Source of the DNA: Acidobacteriaceae bacterium | GTDB lineage: Bacteria; Acidobacteriota; Terriglobia; Terriglobales; Acidobacteriaceae | Reading direction: 5' to 3' | DNA length: 28,550 nt | Assembly: GCA_025462785.1 (NCBI GenBank) | Contig: JAOAPG010000369.1 | Location: 1 to 28,550 of the forward strand | Shown: in pieces, positions 1 to 8,068 of the stretch | How the letters are laid out: the number at the start of each line of letters is the position of its first letter | Position numbering within the stretch: position 1 is the first letter of the stretch | Program-made: the position numbers and the translations under genes | The notes under the pieces: model-generated | Told to the model about the DNA's origin: nothing | Databases searched by the model: none | The model's input: the letters and a program-made list of their open reading frames with translations, nothing else

Positions 1-1112
1 ATGTTGTGCAGCGTGGCCCGGCTGACAGTGGTTCCGCCGATGAAAACTGGCTTTAACGCTGCTACGGGCGTGAGTTTGCCGGTGCGTCCCACTTGTACCA
101 GAATGTCTTCGACCTGCGTTATGCCAGATCGAGCGGCGTATTTATATGCAATGGCCCATCTCGGAGCCTTGCCGGTATAGCCGAGTTCCCGCTGCAGGGC
201 AGTGCGATCGACCTTTATTACAATCCCGTCGATCTCATATGGAAGTTCTTCGCGTTTAGTTTCTTCCTGCTCAATGAAGCTCCAAATATCTTCGAAGCTC
301 TTTGCCAATGTGCGAGCTGGATTCACCTTGAATCCGGTGGCACTAAGCGCATCTAGCGTCTCCCAATGGCGGTCGAAATAGGTGGCACCGTTGACGAGAA
401 GTGCATAGCCGAAATAGTCGAGCCTTCGCTGTGCCGTTATGCTCGGCTCGAGGTTGCGAACAGTACCAGCCGTAGCATTGCGCGGATTTGCAAACAGCGA
501 CAATCCTTTCTGCTCGCGTTCTTCGTTCATCTTTTTGAAGGAGGCGATTGGCATTAACATCTCACCGCGTACTTCAAAATTTGCCGGAAGTCCTGCCTTC
601 CTCAACTTTTCTTCTGAGATAGACAAAGGAATCGACCGCACCGTCCGCACGTTAGCCGTGACATCTTCGCCGGTCGTGCCATCGCCGCGCGTGATGCCCC
701 GCACCAGCTTTCCATCTTCATAATGCAAGGCCAAAGACATCCCATCGAGTTTCAGCTCGCAGACATATTCGAGGTCTTTGCGGCCGCTCAGTTCATGAAC
801 CCGGCGCTCCCAATTGTTTAGATCGTCGACGTTATAGGTGTTATCGAGGGAAAGCATCGGCGAGGAATGGCGCGCCTTGACAAATTTCTCGCTGGGCTTG
901 CCGCCGACCCTTTGTGTTGGAGAATCTCGAGAAATCAGCTCAGGATGATGAGCCTCGATCGCCTTCAGTTCATTCATGAGCCGGTCGAATTCGGCGTCGG
1001 AAATCGCGGGCGCATCGAGCACGTAATAAAGATATTCGTGATGCCGAATGGACTCTCGTAGCGATTCCACATCGCCTGTAATGTCTTTAGCCTTGTCTTT
1101 GGTTACGGCCAT
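1..1112 (-). CDS. ligA: NAD-dependent DNA ligase LigA, N-terminal 370 residues (cut by window edge)
   Basis: LigA seals nicks during replication and repair using NAD+ as AMP donor. My minus-strand translation starts at an ATG (1112-1110) and stays open to the edge. Residues 1-70 form the NAD-binding Ia domain (HEYLYYVLD at about 25-33). The adenylation domain follows, with the catalytic lysine in KLDG (K121), the EVRGE motif near 180, NPRNATAG near 209, EIDGIVIK near 293 and RWAIAYKY near 318. The last visible residues enter the OB fold. The zinc finger, helix-hairpin-helix and BRCT parts lie outside the window. It is downstream of ppa on the same strand, separated by about 96 bp. All active-site motifs that can be seen are intact. 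Confidence 0.96.
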   Translation of the reverse strand, partial: MAVTKDKAKDITGDVESLRESIRHHEYLYYVLDAPAISDAEFDRLMNELKAIEAHHPELISRDSPTQRVGGKPSEKFVKARHSSPMLSLDNTYNVDDLNNWERRVHELSGRKDLEYVCELKLDGMSLALHYEDGKLVRGITRGDGTTGEDVTANVRTVRSIPLSISEEKLRKAGLPANFEVRGEMLMPIASFKKMNEEREQKGLSLFANPRNATAGTVRNLEPSITAQRRLDYFGYALLVNGATYFDRHWETLDALSATGFKVNPARTLAKSFEDIWSFIEQEETKREELPYEIDGIVIKVDRTALQRELGYTGKAPRWAIAYKYAARSGITQVEDILVQVGRTGKLTPVAALKPVFIGGTTVSRATLHN

Positions 1113-1208
1113 CGGGAAAGATTATAGTCGCGACGAAGAAGTGCAACGGATGGCTGCAATTTTTCCACATCTCGTATTTAGCCAAGGCGAAGCGTGGCGT
1201 TTCGTCGG

Positions 1209-1763
1209 TTATTTCATGGCTGCCTTGATTAGCTTGCGCGCTTCGCCCGGCCCTCTGCGGGCGAGGACGCGATATTCCTTGCCTTCCAGTCTGTGGTAGT
1301 TCACAAAGAATTCCTGCAGTTCGCAGCAGAACTGCTCTCCAAGATCGTCCAATGCTTTAATTTCGGCGAAGCTATGGTTGGCTTGCTCGATGGCAATGAT
1401 GCGGTCGTTGCGGATTTTATTTTTCTTGTCCCGTTGCTCGCCTTCAATCACTCCGATGAGGCGGCATTTTAGGAGACATCCGGGAAAAGCCGGCTCATCC
1501 ATCAGGACCAGAACGTCGATCGGATCACCGTCGTCCGCCAGCGTGGAGGGAACAAACCCAAAATCATAAGGAAACGCCATTCCTGCGGGTAGAACTTTCT
1601 TGAGTTGAAAAATTTTCTGCTCAGGATCAAAGGCATATTTGTTCCGGCTGCCTTTGGGGGTCTCGATAATCACCTGGATTACTTGTTTGTCATCAGTATC
1701 CATCGGCTCGAGCCGTGTAGGATTGGCGAGCACGCCCTTGCCATTGTTTCCATTCTTGGCCAT
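1209..1763 (-). CDS. ppa: Inorganic pyrophosphatase (family I)
   Basis: This cytosolic enzyme hydrolyses pyrophosphate to two phosphates, pulling nucleotide polymerisation and activation reactions forward. The 184-residue protein carries the family I signature DGDPIDV (D78, D80 and D83 as metal-binding aspartates), preceded by a KGSRNKY segment near 37-43 and an FPYDFGFVP segment near 64-72. Length is typical for prokaryotic family I enzymes (about 170-185). The ATG at 1763 is supported by a GGAGGAG ribosome-binding site immediately upstream. It lies just before ligA on the same strand, which links nick sealing and pyrophosphate removal in position only. It is divergent from the kinase at 1953, leaving about 190 bp for both promoters. 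Confidence 0.95.
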   Translation of the reverse strand: MAKNGNNGKGVLANPTRLEPMDTDDKQVIQVIIETPKGSRNKYAFDPEQKIFQLKKVLPAGMAFPYDFGFVPSTLADDGDPIDVLVLMDEPAFPGCLLKCRLIGVIEGEQRDKKNKIRNDRIIAIEQANHSFAEIKALDDLGEQFCCELQEFFVNYHRLEGKEYRVLARRGPGEARKLIKAAMK

Positions 1764-1952
1764 CTCTCCTCCGGTCTAGTCACTTGCTAAGCAGTGGATG
1801 CGCAGAAAGTGACGAGGTTTGTACTGAGCAGTTCTGTTGTTGCGTCTGCCTAGGCTAGTTTGACGAAATAGGGTCATGCTCCTACTATTGTCCGGTCCAT
1901 ACCAAGTCAAATATTGCGGTCTCTTTCCCCCAGAGCCTGTTCTTGGAACTCA

Positions 1953-4626
1953 ATGATCGGCCAAACAATTTCCCATTACCGCATTGTAGAAATGTTGGGT
2001 GGCGGAGGCATGGGAGTCGTCTACAAAGCCGAGGACATTACGCTCGGCCGCTTTGTGGCGCTCAAGTTCCTGCCGGACGAAGCGGCGAACGATCCGCAAG
2101 CCCTGGAACGTTTTCGCCGGGAAGCCCGCGCTGCTTCGTCTCTGAATCATCCCAATATCTGTACGATTCACGAAATCGGCGAGCACGATGGACACCTTTT
2201 CATCGTGATGGAGTGCCTCAACGGGCAGACACTGAAGCATTTGATTCAGGGACGTCCCATGGAGCTCGAGCAGCTTCTGAATATCGGCATTGAAGTAGCC
2301 GACGCTCTCGAGGCTGCTCACGCCAAGGGAATTGTTCACCGCGATATCAAGCCCGCGAATGTGTTCGTTACTGACCGCGGTCATGCGAAGATCCTCGATT
2401 TCGGACTTGCCAAAATCGCCCAAGCGCACAAATCTCCCTCAGGTGAGTCCCAGACTAGAGTGGATGTGGCGGGCATTGACCTGACGAGTCCCGGCGCAGC
2501 AGTTGGAACTGTGGCTTATATGTCGCCGGAGCAGATTCGGGGGAAGGAACTCGACAGTCGCACGGATTTGTTTTCCTTTGGTGTCGTTCTTTACGAGATG
2601 GCTACAGGATTGATGCCTTTTCGAGGAGAAACATCTGGTGTGATTACGGAGGCGATTCTCAATCGCGCTCCCACTCCTCCGGGTCGTCTGAATCCGGATC
2701 TTCCGCCCAATCTCGAAGAAACAATCAGTAAGGCGCTAGAAAAAGATCGCGACCTGCGCTCTCAATCGGCGGCAGAGATGCGAGCCGATCTGAAGCGTGT
2801 GAAGCGGTCCATCGAATCATCCAGAACTTCGGTCACGGTTGATCCAACGACGTCATCGTCTTCTTCTAACGTTTCCAAAATACCAGTTGCTTCGGTGGCT
2901 TCGGCGGGCCGTAAGCGAGCATCTTTGCCATTACTGATTGCGGCGTGCACCGTGATTGCTCTTGCTGCCGGGCTCTATGTGGGCAAGCTGCTATTCACCA
3001 ATCCGCAACTGCCGCCGCCCTTATACCGGCAGCTAACTTTTCGACGTGGAAGTATTCGGTCTGCCCGCTTTGCTCCTGATGGCCAGACGATTCTTTACAG
3101 CGCGGCTTGGCAGGGTAATCCGGTAGATGTATTCACCGCCCGCCCGGAAGCCCCGGAATCGCGTTCGATGGGTCTGAGCCGGACGCAACTGATGTCTATC
3201 TCCTCCACGGCCGAGATGGCTGTATTGCTCGACAGCAAAGCGATTGGCGCATGGGTGAGTATGGGCACACTGTCGCGCGCGCCCCTTTCGGGAGGAGCAC
3301 CGCGCGAGGTGCTGGAACAGGTACAGTGGGCCGACTGGGCACCCGATGGAAATACTCTGTGCGTGGTGCGAGACTTTGGCGGACGCAACCGGCTTGAATA
3401 TCCCATAGGAAAGCCGCTGTATCAAACGGGCGGATGGATAGGACATCCGCGAGTTTCTCCCAAAGGAGATTTGGTCGCATTCGCGGACCATCCGCAGCAA
3501 GGCGACGATAGTGGTTCGCTCGCCATTGTCGATATGGCGGGAAACAAGAAGCTTCTCTCGGCCCAATGGTTCACCATTCAGGGTCTGGCATGGTCTCCCG
3601 ATGGCAAAGAGGTTTGGTTTACGGCAAGCAAATCGGGTACAGACCGCACCCTGTATGCGGTTTCACTGGATGGGAAGCAGCGCATCGTCGCGCGGCTACC
3701 AGGAGCATTGATGCTTCTGGACATAGCGAAGGACGGGCGAGTGCTTCTGGTGCGGGCTACGTGGCGGCGAGAGTTGATGGGAATCTCTGCAGGGGAGGCC
3801 AAAGAGCGTGAACTTTCGTGGCTCGACTACACCTACCCCGCAGATCTCTCCGCCGACGGCAAGACTTTGCTCTTCGATGAAGAAGGCGGAGGCGGGGCGT
3901 TGGACTATTCGAAGTCCAGCGGCCTGACCTACGCAGTTTACGTTCGCAAAACGGACGGCTCGCCAGCGGTACTGCTGGGAGAAGGTGGAGCGGTCGCCTT
4001 GTCGCCTGACGGAAAATGGGCCATAACGCAGACGCAGGATTCGCCTTCCCAACTCAAGATGCTGACTACAGGCGCGGGCGAACCTAAGGACTTAGCCAAG
4101 GACAACAAAATCAATCACAGTTGGGCGCATTGGTTTCCTGACGGTAAGCGCATTCTTTTTTCCGGAGATGAGCCGGGCAAGGGCGTGCGATTCTACGTCT
4201 ACGACATGGCTTCGGGAAAATGTGAAGCGATCTCGCCCGAAGGGGTTAACGGCACTGCCTTTGCTATTTCTCCTGACGCGCAATCAGTGGCTGGCATTGG
4301 TGCCGATAAGAACGGCTATTTGTATCCGGTGGCGGGAGGTGAACCCCAACTCATAAAAGGTCTGAACCCGGGTGAGCAAGCAGCCAATCACCTGGGGTAC
4401 CGACGGGCGATCTCTCTATATTTATCAACCTGGCGAACTACCCGCGCGCGTCTACCACCTGGACCTTCAAACGGGGAAACGAATTCTGTGGAAAGAACTT
4501 ATGCCCACCGATCCTGCCGGCGTGGAGAACATCGGTCCCATCCTCATGACACCCGATGCCAAGGCATACGTTTTCGGATACCACCGCATGCTGGCCGACC
4601 TCTATCTTGTTGAAGGATTGAAGTAA
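1953..4626 (+). CDS. Transmembrane Ser/Thr protein kinase with TolB-like beta-propeller tail; frameshift near the C-terminus
   Basis: This is a PknB-type kinase. Seen in the sequence: a glycine-rich loop at residues 16-21 (GGGGMG), ATP-binding K38, the HRDIKPAN catalytic loop (D131), DFG at 149-151, and GTVAYMSPEQ in the activation segment. A membrane segment falls at about 325-347. After it come repeated blades of the form (S/A)PDGK with hydrophobic strands (PD40/TolB-like) to the C-terminus, probably an extracytoplasmic sensor. The ATG at 1953 is chosen because the paralogue at 8069 starts with the same MIG(Q/E)TISHY; an in-frame start at 1914 would add 13 unrelated residues. Neither kinase has a clear Shine-Dalgarno sequence. 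At 4371-4383 the frame changes. As read, the frame ends at 4613 with an Arg-rich tail, while the natural ending (QPITWGTDGRSLYIYQPGE to LYLVEGLK) is in the +1 frame and stops at 4626. An extra 1 or 4 bases in GAGCAAGCAGCC would explain it. Confidence 0.9.
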
Positions 4627-4893
4627 GACCCACTCTTTGTTTCAGCTCTGTAAATTTTCTGAGCGAATCGCTGCCCCACGATCTTCTACTTACTTTTTTT
4701 GATGTTCTCTACGGAATGGTCGTACACGCCCCTACAGTATTTGCGGCATTGTTGAGATTCGCCGGGCGGGATATGTTCACTTCAGAATTTTTTATACCTC
4801 AGATATCCCACCCTTCCGAGCAGGGGTTCGGTTCATAGGAATCGGGCACCTGCTTCTCGCCTTTTAGAGACGAATTGTTGAGATCTGAGAGAA
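4627..4893. other. Intergenic stretch with no recognisable gene
   Basis: These 267 bases lie between the kinase and the PYP-like gene, which converge. I find no convincing ORF, hairpin terminator or repeat. The stretch is A/T-richer than its surroundings in parts, with runs such as ACTTTTTTTGA and AATTTTTTATACC. Confidence 0.5.
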
Positions 4894-5307
4894 CTACACA
4901 GGGCGGATAAATACCCAAATGTTGTCTGTGAGGTCGCTGTAAAAGAGGGTGACGCTTACATCGCGAGGATTCTTCAGCGAAATTTTGCGTCGAGTTCTTT
5001 TTTGGCAGGCCCCGCTAGGAAGCGGCCGTGAAATTCCTTCACATTGGTGCAAGAAGCCACCTTCAGTAAAAAAGTGCTTTCCAATGGCTTGACCCTTGCT
5101 TATTCCTGCAAGCTTGGATTCGTAGTCGTTGTACTTGGGGATTTCTCCCTCAGCATCGAGCTGAATCGCGCCGAAGGGAAGACGGTCAAGTTCTTGCTCT
5201 GGGAGTTTTTCGAGTTGGGCGTGATCAATGGCTGGGGAAGCATTTTGTCCGCTGAGGCTTTCCTTTGTAATTAGATCAGTGCGCGAGACTTGTTCGTCAA
5301 AATTCAT
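4894..5307 (-). pseudogene. Photoactive yellow protein (PYP)-like PAS protein with chromophore segment out of frame
   Basis: PYP is a small blue-light receptor that binds p-coumaric acid through a cysteine thioester. The 137-residue frame matches the family at both ends. The N-terminal side has LPFGAIQLD, then YNDYE, whose Tyr and Glu sit where PYP has Y42 and E46, then IGKHFFTE. The C-terminal side has NPRDVSVTLFYSD and IWVFIRPV. Between them the open frame reads unrelated residues. Shifting by one base at about 5060 restores VASCTNVKEFHGRF and 14 more residues (5060-4977), including the chromophore cysteine (TGC, 5051-5049), before a TGA at 4976-4974. So an indel near 5060 and a second near 4980 cancel in frame. 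The frame stays open, but the protein as read lacks the VASC chromophore segment. The start is M at 5307; the frame could be extended to 5349 or 5538, but that part resembles nothing. It faces the YtxH gene at 5542 divergently. Confidence 0.75.
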
Positions 5308-5541
5308 GCTTACAACTGTAGAAGCAATGCGAATAGGCGAGAAGTACATCGTTAACAAATTAGAGGACGAAGACCCGTTCTTTCCCCCGACCCGGATTGA
5401 ACTCGCATACAGCTTTGTTTGTACCAAGGGTATTTTCGGGTGCTTCCAGATGTCAGAAAATGGGAGATGGGGGCATCGCCAACACTTGTGCTGCTTTTGG
5501 CATCTTTGTAGTGGCGAGTCCACTCGTCTGGAGATCAAGAC

Positions 5542-5919
5542 ATGAAAATGAAAAAAGAGAATGTCCTTTTGAACGTGCTGCTGGGCACCGGCCTCTATCT
5601 GCTCGACTCAATGCGTGAGCGGTTGGCCGATAACGTCGGGGATTTACGCGACACCGCTAAGGAGTTTAGAGGCAGGGCCAGGGATACCTATGACACCGCC
5701 TCGGAACGAGTCGGCCGGGCAGCCGATGTACTTCGCGGCGAGGATCATTCCGGTCTGAGCACGACTGCGGCAGTGCTGATTGGCGTAGGTATTGGTGTGG
5801 GAGTCGGAATTCTGCTGGCTCCTGCAAGTGGAGAAGAGATCCGTAGCAATATTGCCGATAAAGTTCGGAGCTTCTCTGAAGAGGCGCAAGAACGGGCCAC
5901 AGGAACTTACGGCTCCTAA
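5542..5919 (+). CDS. YtxH-domain small membrane protein
   Basis: This is a 125-residue protein of the YtxH/gas-vesicle-like type often linked to envelope or general stress. The first 70 residues are charged and amphipathic (LRDTAKEFRGRARDTYDTASERVG), consistent with helix or coiled coil. At about 74-96 there is a glycine-rich membrane segment (AVLIGVGIGVGVGILLAP), then the characteristic SGEE.R..I.DK pattern. The exact biochemical role of the family is not established. A GGAG sequence 8-9 bases before the ATG supports the start, although a second ATG two codons later is possible. It is intact while both flanking minus-strand genes (PYP-like and the secreted-protein pseudogene) are disrupted. 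Confidence 0.85.
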   Translation: MKMKKENVLLNVLLGTGLYLLDSMRERLADNVGDLRDTAKEFRGRARDTYDTASERVGRAADVLRGEDHSGLSTTAAVLIGVGIGVGVGILLAPASGEEIRSNIADKVRSFSEEAQERATGTYGS

Positions 5920-6015
5920 CCTCTTGATTCGTCTGGCCGTCGCTTCGCCCGCCACTCGCTACATTCCCTCGGTCGAGATATCTCGGCCGAGTGTGCTGGC
6001 CAGGATAGGGGCAAA

Positions 6016-6444
6016 ATGTCTAATCTTTATCTCGCGATCTTAGTGATCGCACTTTCGATATCGGCGCTAGGCCAAGGAACGACTCAACCAACTCAGCCAA
6101 CCGATCCTACGGCGCAAACACCGACAGGTCCTATCCCGAGCACTCCACCTACGTTTCCGGCACCAGAGGTAAAAGGCGGAGCTCCAGATACTCGACCTTC
6201 GGATTCGACCCCGACCACCTCAGATTCTTCATCCGGAAAAGAAGCAAAAGCCCGACCTTTTATGGGGACTGTGTTGCATAGTCAAACCGGCTATGTTCTA
6301 CGATCTGGCGACCTGGAATTCAAACTGGACGACCAGGAACACGCAAAAGTGTATGAGGGCAAGAATGTTAAAGTGACCGGAAGTCTGGACAAGAAGAACA
6401 ATACAATCCACGTGCAAACGATTGAATTGTCGCCCATGTCGTAA
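6016..6444 (+). CDS. Secreted protein with Pro/Thr-rich linker and DUF5818-like domain
   Basis: The protein has 142 residues. Residues 1-20 form a signal peptide (LYLAILVIALSISALGQG, with cleavage near the final AxGQ). Residues 20-78 are a low-complexity Pro/Thr/Ser linker (TQPTQPTDPT). Residues 80-142 form a compact domain with FMGTVLHSQTGYVL, FKLDDQEHAKVYEGKNVKVTG and NTIHVQTIEL. This fits a small all-beta domain of the DUF5818 type common in Acidobacteria. The function is unknown. Export and the linker suggest a periplasmic or surface role. A GGGG-containing ribosome-binding site lies five bases before the ATG. The stop is followed three bases later by the end of the convergent pseudogene. 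Confidence 0.8.
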   Translation: MSNLYLAILVIALSISALGQGTTQPTQPTDPTAQTPTGPIPSTPPTFPAPEVKGGAPDTRPSDSTPTTSDSSSGKEAKARPFMGTVLHSQTGYVLRSGDLEFKLDDQEHAKVYEGKNVKVTGSLDKKNNTIHVQTIELSPMS

Positions 6445-6447
6445 GTA

Positions 6448-6989
6448 TTAGGATTTTCTTTTGTAGTGAATCGGCCACACCACTTGCCAGGACTTTCCCT
6501 CGTCTGTGGACTTTTCCCAGCTCCAGTCGAACTCGCTGGTGTAATGTTTTTGAACTCCATTCGCATGTGGACTCCACCTGTGAGGCTTTTGTTCTCGCAA
6601 GACAAAATCATCTGCCGCCTTCATAACCGCGGACGAATCCAGATAACCGCCCTCATTATCCACCGACGTCTGCTTCCATCTTTTCTCTTGCGGCAGTAGG
6701 TCGAAACGCTCATTCCTCTTAGCGCCGCCGGAAAAGTTCTCCTGGATGATGCATCCGTCCATGATGCGTTTAATGGTGTTTGTTCCGTGAGCGAACTCTC
6801 CGGCCTTTGTTCCTGGCCAGGTTAGATCCCAAGATCCTACCCAGAAATCGAATTTGTTTTTTTTGCTCAAGGCTGGAACAAGGCTGGGGTTTGAGCAGCG
6901 ACGTTCGTGTTTTGAGCTGTAACGTCTGCGGACAATACGCAAAGCAATAGAAATAATCCACTTGCGTTTAGGAGTTTGAAGGCGGTCAT
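6448..6989 (-). pseudogene. Secreted protein of the FDFWVG-WDL type (DUF1579-like), broken by many small indels
   Basis: The original start is the ATG at 6989. It has a strong AAGGAG five bases upstream and opens a clean signal peptide (MTAFKLLNASGLFLLLCVLS..VTAQ) that hits TGA at 6869-6867. One base away, the next frame continues as LSKKNKFDFWVGSWDLTWPG, then GTNTIKRIMDGCIIQENFSGG. Further switches follow: LRGMSVSTY in one frame, WKQTSVDNEGGYLD back in the main frame, MILSCENKSLTGG and RMEFKNIT in another (from 6611), then EFDWSWEKSTDEGKSWQVVW and IHYKRK in the main frame. At least six single-base indels are needed to rebuild one protein of about 180 residues. A minus-strand frame stays open from 7053 by chance, but its N-terminus is not the real one. 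The family assignment is by recognition of the FDFWVG motif and is tentative. The function is unknown. Confidence 0.75.
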
Positions 6990-7007
6990 AGGTGCTCCTT
7001 ATAAGGA
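6990..7007. promoter_or_regulatory. Palindrome CTCCTTATAAGGAG covering the pseudogene's ribosome-binding site
   Basis: The 14-base perfect palindrome CTCCTTATAAGGAG (about 6995-7008) includes the AAGGAG that would serve the minus-strand start at 6989. In RNA it could fold and hide the ribosome-binding site. It may also be a chance by-product of a strong Shine-Dalgarno sequence, so the regulatory reading is weak. Confidence 0.3.
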
Positions 7008-7030
7008 GAGACGGCCTACCGAGCAAAAGG

Positions 7031-7046
7031 TTGGCAATATTGCCAA
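7031..7046. promoter_or_regulatory. 16-bp perfect palindrome, candidate operator between divergent genes
   Basis: TTGGCAATATTGCCAA is its own reverse complement and lies between the divergent secreted-protein pseudogene (start 6989) and the TauE/SafE gene (start 7086). The GG before it and CC shortly after extend the symmetry imperfectly. Position and symmetry fit a dimeric-repressor operator. No regulator gene is adjacent and no promoter boxes are obvious. Confidence 0.45.
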
Positions 7047-7085
7047 ACCGCATAACATACTTTGCAGGTATGGTAAACCTTACTA

Positions 7086-7850
7086 TTGAACTTACCTCAA
7101 GCCATCTTCCTGTTCGGTGCCGGAATTATTGGGGGTGCTCTGAACGCAGTTGCGGGTGGTGGTAGCTTTGTCGCATTTCCAGCGCTCTTGTTTCTGCGCG
7201 TTCCGCCGATTCAAGCGAACGCCACCAACACAGTCGCGCTTTGGACAGCCGCAGCCGCAAGCGGGGGTGCATATCGCAAGCGGCTTGATGTGCCTCGCCG
7301 TGTATTTATTCCGCTGCTGGTCACGAGCTTTATCGGTGGACTAGTCGGCGCCTACCTGCTTCTAAAAACTCCAGCTCATACCTTTCTGGAAGTTCTACCG
7401 TGGTTGACCCTTGGCGCGACTTTGCTTTTTGCATTTGGCCGAAAGCTGATACCCGGACGCAGCTCTGGTCTTGGACACGGAAGCTCAAACGCTGCCCTCG
7501 TGGGAGCGGTGCTATTTCAGTTCGCGGTCGCGGTGTATGGCGGCTACTTTGGTGGAGGCATGGGGATTGTAATGCTCGCCATGCTGGCAATGCTTGGGAT
7601 GACGGACATCCATGCCATGAACGCGCTAAAGAGCGTAATGGGTTTTGTAATCAATGGCGTAGCGGTTGCCGCCTTTATTGTAGCGCGAGCGGTTTACTGG
7701 AAGCAGGGGATCCCGATGATTGTGGGCGGAATCGTGGGAGGCTACGTGGGGGCGCACTACGCCCAACGTGTGCCGCAAGTCTGGATACGTCGATTTGTTG
7801 TCCTGGTCGGGGCAGGGATGACGATTTACTTCTTCGTGAAGGCGTATTGA
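7086..7850 (+). CDS. TauE/SafE family membrane permease (putative anion/sulfite exporter)
   Basis: This is a 254-residue polytopic membrane protein. It opens with GAGIIGGALNAVAGGGSFVAFPALLF, the family's first repeat. The second repeat is near 150-170 (FQFAVAVYGGYFGGGMGIVMLAMLAMLG), followed by NALKSVMGFVINGVA. About eight hydrophobic segments fit the family's usual length of around 250. TauE/SafE proteins are associated with export of sulfite, sulfoacetate or other anions, but the substrate cannot be read from sequence. The start is a TTG at 7086, since the nearby ATG at 7070 is in another frame and runs into a stop. The 16-bp palindrome lies about 40 bp upstream. Confidence 0.9.
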   Translation: MNLPQAIFLFGAGIIGGALNAVAGGGSFVAFPALLFLRVPPIQANATNTVALWTAAAASGGAYRKRLDVPRRVFIPLLVTSFIGGLVGAYLLLKTPAHTFLEVLPWLTLGATLLFAFGRKLIPGRSSGLGHGSSNAALVGAVLFQFAVAVYGGYFGGGMGIVMLAMLAMLGMTDIHAMNALKSVMGFVINGVAVAAFIVARAVYWKQGIPMIVGGIVGGYVGAHYAQRVPQVWIRRFVVLVGAGMTIYFFVKAY

Positions 7851-8006
7851 ACAGCGCTGACTCTTTGACGAGTCATGTGCGGGAAGACATCACTATTTTA
7901 GTCCGCTCTATCTAAACCTGATACTGGCAATCCTTCAGAGTGGTCTTTCCACGCGACTCCGCATGTTCGTCCCCGAACCAACTCGTTGACGAGCCGATGC
8001 TCCATC

Positions 8007-8040
8007 CTTAAGATGGATCGACCCTTAAGATGGATCGACC
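8007..8040 (+). repeat. Two tandem copies of a 17-bp unit
   Basis: CTTAAGATGGATCGACC occurs twice head to tail (8007-8023 and 8024-8040), ending 28 bases before the start of the second kinase. The first copy is preceded by TCCATC, which pairs with GATGGA around the CTTAAG core, giving a short hairpin. It may be a regulator-binding direct repeat or recent slippage. Confidence 0.6.
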
Positions 8041-8068
8041 TCAACAGCGCATCTCCTACATGTCCTAA

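Noticed and set aside
4977..5060. Programmed or overlapping-frame use of the PYP chromophore segment
   Set aside because: The shifted segment ends in a TGA and would need two separate frame changes to give a complete protein. No precedent or slippery signal is evident.
5308..5538. N-terminal extension of the PYP-like frame to 5538
   Set aside because: The 77 extra residues (Cys/Lys/His-rich) have no family resemblance and no ribosome-binding site. PYP proteins are about 125 residues.
6990..7053. Start of the secreted-protein gene at 7053
   Set aside because: The real start with AAGGAG and a signal peptide is at 6989 in another frame. The 7053 frame is open only by chance and joins after an indel.
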